Source: Chondrus crispus
Taxonomy: Eukaryota > Rhodophyta > Florideophyceae > Gigartinales > Gigartinaceae
Length of the DNA stretch: 64,000 bases
Direction: 5' to 3'
Assembly: GCF_000350225.1 (NCBI RefSeq)
Contig: NW_005179021.1
Coordinates: 156,526-220,525, forward strand
In this document: in pieces, positions 27,948 through 37,482 of the stretch
Position numbering within the stretch: position 1 is the stretch's first letter
Layout of the letters: each line of letters begins with the position of its first letter
Notes under the pieces: generated by a model
What the model was told of the DNA's origin: nothing
The model's input: the letters and a program-made list of their open reading frames with translations, nothing else
Database searches by the model: none
Program-made: the position numbers and the translations under genes

Positions 27948-29334
27948 CGCAAGTTTCGGCCGCTCTCGGTCGTACCGCTCGGACGCTCGCTCGCGCAAAA
28001 GCCTCTGGGGAAAACAAGCCGCGCACGTGCTATGCAGCCCCGGCAGCCAGCCGCGTGTGACTGCGCACCGCGGGGCAGCTCGTACTGGATGGATCCGGCG
28101 CAAATGGACGCAGATTCTTCCAAAATTGACCAACCCTCCGGGAGGGTGGTCCACAATCGGAATTTCTCCCAAGCGTCCACGCGGATAGCTATCAGCCACG
28201 CCTGGCCGCACCGTTCGGATGATCCTGCTCGCACGGGCCTATGGAAATGGAGAACTGTACCGAGAACCGGTACTTTGTATTGAGATGTATCGCGTTCGCC
28301 GGCTTTTTAATTTAGTCGCGATTTGGGCTACGTTTTTCCCTCCCACGCTGCGGGAAAAAATCGTAGTCCATTTCCGAGAACGGAATCGCACTCCTGGGAG
28401 CATTCCGCGTCCGGGAGTGTCAACTCGAAAAATCCGCATTCGGACATATTTGGAAACCAAATCGGTTTCTTTCCGTTTCTTACCGTTTCTTATCGTTTCT
28501 TTCAGTTTCTAATTCGGGCTGGTGGAAAGAGGGCGCTCCGTACGGGTTTTGGATCGGTGTTGGAGCATTAGAGTCCGCTACGGCAAGGGAGACGCGTGAA
28601 ACTGCCGTGTGGTGCCGTACTACGGCGGGTGCGCCGCTCGCGCCGCTCTTGGGATGGCAAGTGAACGCAGATTCTTTACAAATTGGCCAGCCCTCCGGGA
28701 GGGTGGTTGACAAAGGGAAATTACCCCGACCGTCCACACAGAACTCCCGTCTCGCCCGTGTGCGGGGGGGCAGGGCACAGCCGTCCTTCGACCCTCGCCC
28801 GGCCCTCCAGAGGGCCGCGGCGAGCGCTGCGTTGCGTGCGCGCCATGCGGCCGTCGCTCGACCGAATCGGACGAATCGACCGACGCGAGCGCGGGCCCGG
28901 CCAACTCGGGGGCCGATCGCCGCTCTCCGCAGAGGCGACGTCGTGGTTGGGACGAGGGAGGCGCTTGCGCCGACGCCGGAGCCCCCGCAGGGCTCGACGG
29001 CGTACTGTACGAAGGCGCTGCAGCAGGACTCTGGCGGTCGACCGTTCTCGGATGCGGCAGGAGCTACTGTAGGGGGGTGGCGTCACGGGACGAGGAGGCA
29101 GCGCGCGCAGGAGAGTGAGGAGAGTGAGGAGAGTGAGTTGAGGGTTCGGCGGGCTTCCCGTGAAGGGAAGTGAAGGACACGCTTACCGAATCGGACGAGA
29201 CAGCGGGCTTACAGAGCGCCGGCTTAGAGAAGAGCTAGGAGGCATGGTCGTACGCGCGCGCAGGGAAGAAGACAAGCCGGAACGGAACTGCGTGGTCGGA
29301 TGCGTGGTCGCTACGAGGACGTAGCGAAAGCTAA
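27948..29334 (+). other. Gypsy 3' non-coding tail with a repeated motif
   Basis: No gene. Two diverged copies of about 77 bp occur at 28107-28182 and 28663-28740. Each contains CGCAGATTCTT, CCCTCCGGGAGGGTGG (a palindrome) and CGTCCAC. The last 40 bp (29295-29334, CGTGGTCGCTACGAGG to CGAAAGCTAA) match the sequence just internal to the 43424-44090 LTR. Confidence 0.55.
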
Positions 29335-29594
29335 CCCTGTGCGGCGGTTGTTGACGGTTCAAAGTGCGGTCCGGTCGGGGTTTTTTTCATAACTCCGTCA
29401 AAAGTGCTAGTTAAGGACTCAAATAAAGTGCTCTTGAAGCCCCCAACCCTCCTCTTCCGATAAGAGTTCGCTCTAAGGAGAATGACTAACTATTGCCAGA
29501 GTTAGACGCTCTTGAAAAAACCGCCTTGGACCGATGTGAGAGTCGGTCCAAAGCTCTCAAAATTCACAAAAAAAGCTCTACAAAATCTACTTAT

Positions 29595-29622
29595 CTCAAT
29601 GAGAATCGTTGTTCTCATTGAG
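29595..29622. repeat. Subterminal hairpin of the piggyBac element
   Basis: A perfect 11-bp inverted repeat (CTCAATGAGAA / TTCTCATTGAG) with a 6-nt loop, about 260 bp inside the left end. The right subterminal region has a related TCTCATTGAGATT at about 34504-34516. It is a plausible transposase-binding site. Confidence 0.6.
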
Positions 29623-29988
29623 AATTGTGATAGTTCAGAGAAATTAGGTCACCTTCTCATTCATGTGGGGGAGGTTCTCAAAGTCAGGGAGAATTCTCAA
29701 ACGCTGAAGCTCCACTCCAACCCAGTTTGCTGCTCTTAGCATCATAAACATGCAGTCCAAAGCCTCTCAGGTGTTTGTTGCAATAAATGCGTGTCAAACA
29801 ACTGATCCGTCCGTTCAGCCGAGTTCCATTGTGATAGTTTAGCCAGAACTGCCTGACGTTGTGGACCTACACAGATACTTTTGTATCCAAATGTACAGCA
29901 TATGCAATGCCTCTAAATGAATAGAGGTTAGTTAAGAGGTATGTTCTTTACGTTTGCAAATAACCAAACTCCATAGCACAAGTTGCTC

Positions 29989-32900
29989 TTATGTCATTCT
30001 ACGACGCTTGCTTCTTCTATTCTGGTTGAATTCTCTAACTTCTTCTGCAGACGGAGACAACCTTCGTAATACTTCGTCTGTGTGCCACGTTTGCCAACAA
30101 CCTTTGCATACAGCCTGAAGGCACACAGAGCACCACTGTATCTGTTTCGCCCCCTTTCTTTTTGTTACTGTTTTTCCATTTCTTACGATGCGCAGTGTCC
30201 AACTACAAAGTACGCAATAGGTGGACTGGCCAACCACCGGCTTGTGGTCTAAAGACCTGCTCAGTCTTCTTTCCTGGTGCACGCCATGGTTGTACCTGTC
30301 GGCGGCACCTCTAGAAAAGTAGGGTGTTAGATGTCGTCCAACTGATTGTGCTTCTGTTCTCTCCTGCTGCTCTGTGTTACGCCATTCTCTCCACTCCCTT
30401 GCCAGTAGACGTGCGTATGTGCCAAATGTTTCACATTCGGTCACGGTATGTCTTGTCTTCGAATATCCTTTTTTGTTTTCCATCGGGATCGTAGCGGGAA
30501 GCTTGCCCAACTCCCGAGCTTTAAATAGTCTAAAGCATAAAGCTGCATTGTTAACTTGCATCACCAAAAGCCTGGCAATGATGCTAGTCACCGGGTTCTC
30601 TGATATATTTGATCTCGCCAGCGTCTTAAGGTACCGGGAAATTACATCGACACCACCTTTTAAATGATTCCAGAAGACCGCTGGGGTCAACCGTATCATT
30701 CTAGCTGGCGGCATGGGTCTTCCATCCTTGTCAATTAATCTCCGTATACCCGTACTTAGACTGTAGTACGACGCAAAGCTATTGATGTCAGAGGCGTGTG
30801 ACTCTTTAAGCAATGCGTCGTACTCTCTTGGTATATATTTAGGCTCCCTTCCCACCCAACCAAACCCCATTGATAGCACTGAGTCCAAAGTGAATGTGTA
30901 GCTATGTCTAATGTATTCCGAGAACTGTATCAAACAGCCGTAGATAATTTGCCCGTGTGTAACACTGCCACTACTTGCCACAATGAACAACACATGCTTC
31001 AATCCTAACGTGGCAGCATGATGCAGACACTGCGCCCGGTATTGGGTTGATGGTATTAAAGTTCTGAAGAGCTCATCTGCAGCCCCGCAGGAACCTACAT
31101 CAGAAAGGATAGTCAACGGTCCAAATTGCTCCCTTAAATGCGTGGCTTCGCTCACTGTCGTAAGAGCAGTCATTGTCTTAATTTCTGCTGCGCAGACAAA
31201 GGACTCCTCTATTTCATTCTTGCATGCCAGGATACCATCCGGGCTGTCAGCTATCATAGTACTACTCTTGCTTTCCACGAGCCCAACCGACCGAATATGA
31301 CGTATCACAATTTTCCTTATGTCCGAATGGGCGTATTCAACTGCATTAAACACTCCTCTCGTATGAGCATATGCTCCACGTGTCTTAGAAAGGAAAGAAG
31401 GAATTGCTTTCAGAACCTCGATCTCATTTCGCGACCCCTCCTTCATTCCAGCTGTAGAAACGAGGGGCTTCATTACCCACGCATGTAATGAAGCCTCTCT
31501 AAGTTTCTGTAGGAGTTTAGATGCACGTTCCGTCAAGGACGCTGATAGGGAGACACTATCAGCCCCATCATCGTCTAATTCTACAGTCCCTGCTCCGATA
31601 TCAGCCTGTAGCTGCAAGACGGCATTGACTAGCACTGTTTTGCTTGGGGCCCCACTCAACCCCCGAGCGAAGCCACCGAGCATCTGCTGCAGGTCATTCC
31701 TGTTGAATAAATTAATTCTGCTTCGCGAGTAGCGTTCCAGACGCAGGGCAAGGTCGCGCCGTTCTGATGGTTGCGGCTCTGCACCGAGTCGCATGCCAAA
31801 TAATTTGCAGACACATTCCCATTTAACCCTTAATAGCTGCTCACATGAGCTGTGATCTTGCGGCAGTGTGTCACTTCCTACTGCTAATTGCTTGCCTCTT
31901 AAAGCCCATGCCAGCGACGATACATGGTTTTCAAAGTCACGAGTTACTGTTGCCAAAAAGGAGTGGCCCGTTCGGGATGTAAATCTGAATGCTCGGAGGA
32001 GAAACCACACCGGGTCTTCTGACTGGTGAAATGTAAGTATCTTGATCCGAGCCAGTGCTTGGTCGACTTGGTTAGAACCCGGCGTGTTCAGAACTTTAGC
32101 TGACTGTTCTCCTTGTGGCAGAGCCACCCTCCTGTCTGCATCGAATATGACTTGCTCCTCTGCCAGCACAGAAAGCGGCTCTTGCCCCCTGAACCTGCTG
32201 TGAGGAACAATCGTAAAGCTGCGTGATTTAAAAAGCCTTCTGTTGTTGTGTATCATTGCAGCAATACGTCCGGAGCAACTTTCCCGATACAGGCAGGCTT
32301 CGAGCTCTCTTCCACTGCGACGCACAGACAGGTTTGACTTCAAAGTTGCAACGTACACAGCCCGACACCCTTTTTCCGACACAACCATTCCCTTAGACCG
32401 CCGGGTTATAGCGCCACTCCCGAACACGAAAGGGTACGTCATATCTCGTTTGTGTGTTCCCAGTAGACTAGCTCCCAATGTCTTACTGACGAAGTTGAGC
32501 GTCTCCTTCGTATTATAGCCACGGTCAGCGGCAAATATTGCATCGGCCATCGGTTTTAGAGCACCGGTGATGGATGCGCCTTGTAATAACTGCGCCAAGC
32601 GCTCCCAGGTATGAAGAAGCTTTTCCCCCCTTCTAGTAAATTGACATGCAAAGAATACTGAAGTCAGAGCGGAACCAAGAGTATTGCCTACCGGCCCCAA
32701 TCCCTTTTTGGGATTGTTATGTTGCTGCAGGAACGACAGGGAACTAACAGCTCTAGAAGCCATGCGAAGGTGGTCATCGTCTAACGAGAGCACTGTGGCC
32801 CCCGGTATGTACAGTAATTCTCTATTGACAGCAGCCACCTCAGACTCAATATCTGTTATTAGTGATGTTGTCCGTGAAGCAGTCCGACACCACCCAGTAG

Positions 32901-34155
32901 TTGAATAGTCAACTGCAGTGCGCTTCTCCCTACAACCCGTCAAGGCCGACCACACCTGTCGGTAGCGTGCTGCAGAAAGTCCCATATGAAAGAAAAAGTC
33001 GCTCATTTTAGCGCCACAGACAACAGAAGGTCCCTCGTTGTACGATGCACAGAGAACGTGCAATACCAAAAGTCCTAGTAACTCTTGAACTGTTGTGAGC
33101 TTTTGACCTCGGCTGTGAAGAGCCCTATTGGCGACGGCTTTGAGCTTCTCCAGCAGACTGTCCAGTATAAATGTTCTCAAAACAGACAGCCTCGACAAAG
33201 GCTTCACTTGGCGAGGTGTACTGCAGTCGTTTCTGGACGAAACAGTCATGGAGTCCATAGTTTCGTGCGGGCAGGCGCTCTCCCGGCTGTTAACCTCTTC
33301 TAGAACATTATCTAGAATGGAATTCGCTTCAGTAATAAAACGGTCTTCTAACACGGAGTCCACTTCATCCACAATCACCTCTACTTCTGCAAACGGGCTT
33401 TCGTATGTCCAATCTTGAAGCCCCCCCTCCTGATGATTAACTGCCCTTTCCTCCAGGAGATCCTCGGTTATGTCTCCACCAGACATATGTGCGTCCACAG
33501 TACTTGTTGGTGCGTGTAAAGCTCCTAAAGCACATCTTTCTTCATCGTAGTCATGAAATATACCACTCCATAAGTCCTCACAAAGTGCGCCAGCATCAGA
33601 GTTTATATTAGCGTTGTTGCTTATAAATGAACGCAAAGGTTGTAACTGCTGAAGTTCAGCAGGGGTAACAGTGGCTTCAACCTCTCCCGTGCAGGACGAC
33701 GTGCTATCTCCTGAGGATCCACTGCCAGCCGCTGCAAAATCCTGCTCCTGCGAATAGGGTATATCGCTTCCATCGAGAGAATCACCATTAATCTCAGCTT
33801 GATAGCTGGAGTTGTTCACCGTAGTACTTCTATCTTGAGTGTCTGAGAAAGATTTTCCTGAGCACAGTGGCACGATAGAGAGAGGAGGCGTCTCAGATAT
33901 TTCCTGAAACAAACTTGGACTACTATCAATATTCATGAGCACAGGCGCTATTTCAATGCAGCGCAATTCCTGTTCCTGTACGGGACCGGATAGGGGTTGA
34001 CATCTGTTGTCGAGTGGAGTGAGCTCCTGGCTATCTATGGGGAATGAAAGGGGCTGCGCACTGGGTTGAGGTGAAAAGGGCTGCTGAGGGTCCAATGAAA
34101 TGGAGCCCTCGCCAGAGAACGGCTGAGCATCAGCTGAGACATTCCGACTTGACAT
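29989..34155 (-). CDS. piggyBac transposase with inserted YqaJ-like nuclease domain
   Basis: 1388 residues from ATG 34155, uninterrupted. Residues 1-320 are acidic and low-complexity. The RNase H-like catalytic core follows: first aspartate in LSLDDDHLRM (D459-461), second in FAADRGYNTKETL (D544), followed by the family's GTHKRD, and third in GGVDVISRYLK (D1170) with NAALCFRLF after it. The C-terminal cysteine-rich domain is at 1314-1358 (CVLC, CSVC, CKGC, H). Known piggyBac enzymes have about 100 residues between the second and third aspartates; here there are about 626. That insertion contains IADSPDGIL (D973) and AAEIKT (E991, K993), preceded by VGLVESKSSTM. This is the PD-(D/E)XK pattern of YqaJ/lambda-exonuclease-like nucleases. 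Cut-and-paste transposition is inferred from the family. The role of the nuclease is unknown. It is the only gene of the element and looks intact. Confidence 0.85.
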   Translation of the reverse strand: MSSRNVSADAQPFSGEGSISLDPQQPFSPQPSAQPLSFPIDSQELTPLDNRCQPLSGPVQEQELRCIEIAPVLMNIDSSPSLFQEISETPPLSIVPLCSGKSFSDTQDRSTTVNNSSYQAEINGDSLDGSDIPYSQEQDFAAAGSGSSGDSTSSCTGEVEATVTPAELQQLQPLRSFISNNANINSDAGALCEDLWSGIFHDYDEERCALGALHAPTSTVDAHMSGGDITEDLLEERAVNHQEGGLQDWTYESPFAEVEVIVDEVDSVLEDRFITEANSILDNVLEEVNSRESACPHETMDSMTVSSRNDCSTPRQVKPLSRLSVLRTFILDSLLEKLKAVANRALHSRGQKLTTVQELLGLLVLHVLCASYNEGPSVVCGAKMSDFFFHMGLSAARYRQVWSALTGCREKRTAVDYSTTGWCRTASRTTSLITDIESEVAAVNRELLYIPGATVLSLDDDHLRMASRAVSSLSFLQQHNNPKKGLGPVGNTLGSALTSVFFACQFTRRGEKLLHTWERLAQLLQGASITGALKPMADAIFAADRGYNTKETLNFVSKTLGASLLGTHKRDMTYPFVFGSGAITRRSKGMVVSEKGCRAVYVATLKSNLSVRRSGRELEACLYRESCSGRIAAMIHNNRRLFKSRSFTIVPHSRFRGQEPLSVLAEEQVIFDADRRVALPQGEQSAKVLNTPGSNQVDQALARIKILTFHQSEDPVWFLLRAFRFTSRTGHSFLATVTRDFENHVSSLAWALRGKQLAVGSDTLPQDHSSCEQLLRVKWECVCKLFGMRLGAEPQPSERRDLALRLERYSRSRINLFNRNDLQQMLGGFARGLSGAPSKTVLVNAVLQLQADIGAGTVELDDDGADSVSLSASLTERASKLLQKLREASLHAWVMKPLVSTAGMKEGSRNEIEVLKAIPSFLSKTRGAYAHTRGVFNAVEYAHSDIRKIVIRHIRSVGLVESKSSTMIADSPDGILACKNEIEESFVCAAEIKTMTALTTVSEATHLREQFGPLTILSDVGSCGAADELFRTLIPSTQYRAQCLHHAATLGLKHVLFIVASSGSVTHGQIIYGCLIQFSEYIRHSYTFTLDSVLSMGFGWVGREPKYIPREYDALLKESHASDINSFASYYSLSTGIRRLIDKDGRPMPPARMIRLTPAVFWNHLKGGVDVISRYLKTLARSNISENPVTSIIARLLVMQVNNAALCFRLFKARELGKLPATIPMENKKGYSKTRHTVTECETFGTYARLLAREWREWRNTEQQERTEAQSVGRHLTPYFSRGAADRYNHGVHQERRLSRSLDHKPVVGQSTYCVLCSWTLRIVRNGKTVTKRKGAKQIQWCSVCLQAVCKGCWQTWHTDEVLRRLSPSAEEVREFNQNRRSKRRRMT

Positions 34156-34576
34156 TGGCTATCTCGCAATGCACAGAAGAGGAAGCCGGTAGATTGCCGT
34201 CTAGAGCCTCTACAGGCGCTTGTAGAATCTCAAGAGTGAGAGAAGACCGTCTACAACGACGGAGGGATCTGAAGCAGCCAGTGAGAATCTCCGTCGTCGT
34301 CACGAAAAGTAGAAAAAATGCCGTATAGTGACGATGTTTGAGAACTCTCACATTGTTCTCAAACATTGCCCTAAACTTTTGTAGATTTCTCACTGAGTGC
34401 CCATCATAGTGATGATTTTGTAGAACTCTCCTATTTTCTCAAAAAGGGGCACAAAACGTTTGAGATTTCTCAAAACTTGTGCCTTTTTGTGACGGCTGGC
34501 CACCGTCTCATTGAGATTTCACAAAAACCGTCACTAAAATATAGTGACGCCAAATCGTCACTAAACTCGCACAGGG
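34156..34576. other. piggyBac right terminal region
   Basis: Non-coding, and the likely promoter side of the transposase. It is dense in short repeats: TCTCAAA, TTTGTAGA, and inverted GTGACG/CGTCAC units (for example GTGACGCCAAATCGTCAC at 34545-34562). It ends in CGCACAGGG at 34568-34576. Confidence 0.6.
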
Positions 34577-34805
34577 CTAAAGGGGCATATCGAGACCGTC
34601 TACAAAACCGAGGACAGGGTTAGCAAGTGGCGTAAAATCACATGATGGCCAAAACAAGGGATAATAATAACGTTACCCTGTGACTCGACATCCCTGCAGT
34701 ATGCCAGCGAGAAGGCTTCGGTGCACTCAACAGAATAGAAGTAGTCGTCCGAAAGTAACGACGCGAGGGAGACGTGACTAGCGCTCGCAGCTTCCATAAT
34801 ACTGT

Positions 34806-36280
34806 TTGCCGACCACACCTCGCTGCGCGGCTCGAGGAGACACAATGATACCAAACGTCCATTACGACCCCGAAAGTACTAAAACCTACATGGCAGACAA
34901 GTCCTCGGTACGCTTGCTATTCGCCATTGCCGCAGCCCAAAACCTCCTCATTGAACACATTGACATTGAGGCGGCGTACCTCCACGAGGACTTCGCCCAC
35001 AGTAGGGAAAAGCCTGTCTACGTCCGTCAGCACCCCCGTTTCGACGGAACGTACAAGCATGAATGTAAAGGGGGAAAACTTGTCAAGAACCTTTATGGCA
35101 CCCCGCAAGCAGGATTCACATACCTACAACCCGTTTTCGGCCTCCTCTCCGAGAACTGCTTTCACCAATCTGAAGCAGACACCTGACCCTTCCACAAAAT
35201 AACCCCCCCTCAGCCGCATTCGTGGCAATCAGCATGGATGACTTCACTGTCACAGCGACCACACAAGCGCTGCTCGACGAATTCGCAAACCTCCTGACAA
35301 CAACGTACACCATAAAGCGCCTCGGTGAGCCTTGCACGCTCCTCGGATGGACTGTACAGCGTATCGCCAACGGCGCGCTGCACATATCTCAGCCCACCGC
35401 CACCGCATGCATCCTGCGCAGAGCAGAGATGCAGATTGCCAATGGCAAGCCCACACCGTACCACGACGGAATAGGCCTCCATGGCCCCACTGATCAAGGT
35501 GAGCCTCTTTCCAAACATTCCCAACTGAAAGAGTACCAACAGATACTCGGTGACCTGCGCATCGCCGACTCCACGCGCTCAGACATTTACTTTGTCATCA
35601 ACCGCCTGTCGGTCGCCACCAAAGCCCCGACAACACGGCACTGGAATAACCTCAAACGCGTCCTCCAGTACCTCCGCCACACACCACAGCACGGGCTCCT
35701 CTTCCCCTCTGCCGACACCCCCCTCCAAGTCAGAAACGACACTGACAAACCCATCTCCAACACTCCCCTGCTCACGACATACTCGGACGCTGACCACGCG
35801 GCAGATGTCACGGACAGGAAACCCATATCCGGCATTGTCCACCTATACAATGGCACTCCGATATGCTGGGGATCTATGAAACAGAGCATCACGGCCCTCT
35901 CTACGTGCGAGGTGGAATACATTGGCGCCACCGCCGCAGTGCAGCAAACTGCATGGCTTCGCCGGACCCTCCAAGACATCCGCATGCTCAGCCCACACCC
36001 CACCCCCTTCTTCATGGATAACCAGTCGGCCATTCGCGTCGCGCGAAACACAGGACCGACCAAACGCCGCAAGTTCATCGATCTCCGGCACCACTTCTTG
36101 TTCCTTCACGCACGCAAGGGTAACATCGTACTGAAGCATGTCCCGAGTGCGGACATGCTCGCGGACATATTCACGAAGCCGCTACGAGCGGAGCCGTTCC
36201 GAAAGCTCACGGCGAAACTTCAAATCATCGCCCCCACCCCCCCGTCCCCGCGCCGCACGACCACACAGCGACGGGGGGAG
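34806..36280 (+). pseudogene. Copia-type pol fragment: RT and RNase H
   Basis: Coding begins mid-RT near PRCAARGDTMIPN, then SSVRLLFAIAAAQN, HIDIEAAYLHEDF and LYGTPQAGF, the hallmarks of Ty1/Copia RT. A TGA at 35184-35186 and a one-base shift in a run of C (about 35206) separate this from the second frame. The second frame carries the metal-binding motif as ISMDDFTV, GWTVQRI, and the RNase H motifs TYSDADHAAD, STCEVEYIGA, MDNQSAIRVA and ADIFTKPL. Gag, protease and integrase are missing, so this is a 5'-truncated copy. It ends next to a polypurine tract and the LTR at 36281. Confidence 0.8.
36272..36280 (+). other. Polypurine tract
   Basis: CGGGGGGAG directly before the LTR start TGTCATG; it would prime plus-strand DNA synthesis of the Copia element. 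Confidence 0.6.
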
Positions 36281-36767
36281 TGTCATGATCCCATGTCCAT
36301 TTTCTGTCGCTCTGCGGTCGTACTGCGCCACCTGTCATGATCTCCCTGTCATGATTCCCATGCACAGCTCACACACCTGTGCCACTCACAAACGTAGCAC
36401 AGATGTAGCTCCCCAGGCAGCGCCGCCGTCACCGGCGCCGCTCCCCTTCTTAGTCGCGCACAGTCCCTTTCCCTCAGTAAACTCGGGCATCGTTCCTTGC
36501 ACCACACTGTTCATAACTGTATAAGAGAATACAATAATTGCATGGCAGAAGCATTGTAAGTCAGCTTTCTGACTTGCAAGTCGGCTTTCTGACTTGCAAT
36601 AGAGGCCAGGGGCCTCGTCTCTAAGCACAGCACTATCTTAGCATCGGATAGAAGCGAATATAAGGCACTTTGCTTACTTGCTGTAACCCTCAAGTCCCAG
36701 CCTGCATACTGTCCTCACGCCTGCCCCTCTAAGTACAGAGTCTGTACTACAGACTCCATGAGAGACA
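36281..36767 (+). repeat. Copia 3' LTR
   Basis: It begins TGTCATGATC right after the polypurine tract. The proposed end is GAGACA at 36762-36767, giving TGTC...GACA. It contains a duplicated hairpin, AAGTCAGCTTTCTGACTT and AAGTCGGCTTTCTGACTT (36558-36597). Only one copy is in the window, so the 3' boundary is inferred from the terminal inverted bases. Confidence 0.55.
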
Positions 36768-36791
36768 TGCACAACGATTCTGTCTGGTGAA

Positions 36792-36850
36792 TCACAAAAT
36801 TTTCCTGCAGCACAATATTGTTTTGTGCTGCAGGAAAATTTTGTGATTTC
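36792..36850. repeat. Perfect 26-bp palindrome with 7-nt loop
   Basis: 36792-36817 is the exact reverse complement of 36825-36850 (arm start AATCACAAAATTTTCC). It lies 25 bp after the Copia LTR end. It is of the same class as the 83-133 palindrome. Confidence 0.85.
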
Positions 36851-36936
36851 CGGAGCTGTCCGTTCTGAGGGGAGCTGAATTGGGCGTAAAATTTCCACCG
36901 CTGTAACGTATTTAGGATGGCCCCACAAACCAATAA

Positions 36937-37315
36937 TACAGTGGACCCTACGCATTAGTGCCGTCCTGCGTGAATACTAGAAAAACAGCACTACTCTGGA
37001 GCGGCAGTGATCAGTTAGGTGAACTATTGCCCGTCCAAAACTCTGTTAATAAAGTCTGTTGTTGTTTCCGACCTTCCCTCTCATGCCTAGCTTCCAAAAA
37101 GGCTCGTTTCGCAGACCTCAAATGTGATGAAGCATTGCTCACATCGCACTCCATATCCACCAACTCTCCAAAGATCCACACAACCTTGCCAGAGAGGGAG
37201 GTGGCGACGTCGTCTGTGACACGTGGCACGACCCGAGTCTGCCAATCTTGAGCGGCACTAATCCGAGGGTGGCAGTGACAAAAACGGCACTATTGCGCGT
37301 CCCCCGTGTACTGTA
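36937..37315. mobile_element. TA-flanked MITE of pogo/Tc1 type
   Basis: The left end TACAGTGGACCCTACG, with ATTAGTGCCG, is mirrored at the right end (reverse complement TACAGTACACGGGGGACG, with AATAGTGCCG). Each side also has a second internal GGCACTAATCCG- or AGCACTACTC-like box. It is 379 bp including the TA dinucleotides and has no ORF. CAGT starts and TA target sites are typical of non-autonomous pogo/Tigger derivatives. Confidence 0.55.
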
Positions 37316-37482
37316 ATTCCATGAATCTTTTGAAATTTGAAAACCACGAGGACGTCCAATCACGCATTGGGAGTGCACTAGCTATGTACCGGAACTCTGC
37401 TTTGCTCGGACGGCGGTGTCTGTGACGAGCTTGGATTTGCGGCGGTAAAGTCTCTGTGGTGTTTTCGACGAGAAGCACGCTG

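Larger units (their letters stand above)
20301..29334 (+). mobile_element. Ty3/Gypsy chromovirus lacking its 3' LTR
   Basis: The order is 5' LTR, PBS, gag, zinc knuckle, protease, RT, RNase H, integrase and chromodomain, then a 1.4-kb non-coding tail. The tail ends with about 40 bp (29295-29334) that match the internal sequence immediately before the LTR at 43424-44090 on the other strand. The 3' LTR itself is absent: the piggyBac element begins at 29335. Coding damage comprises an in-frame TAA in gag and two one-base shifts around the integrase. Confidence 0.8.
29335..34576 (-). mobile_element. piggyBac-superfamily transposon with terminal CCCTGTGCG
   Basis: Both ends start with CCCTGTGCG (29335-29343, and the reverse complement at 34568-34576). 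Further inside both share TGACG. The element is flanked on both sides by CTAA (29331-29334 and 34577-34580), one base different from the TTAA that piggyBac enzymes prefer. The length is 5242 bp with a single gene on the minus strand. Subterminal regions carry hairpins with CTCATTGAG. The terminal CCC, the 4-bp CTAA duplication and the encoded transposase agree with the superfamily. Confidence 0.8.
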
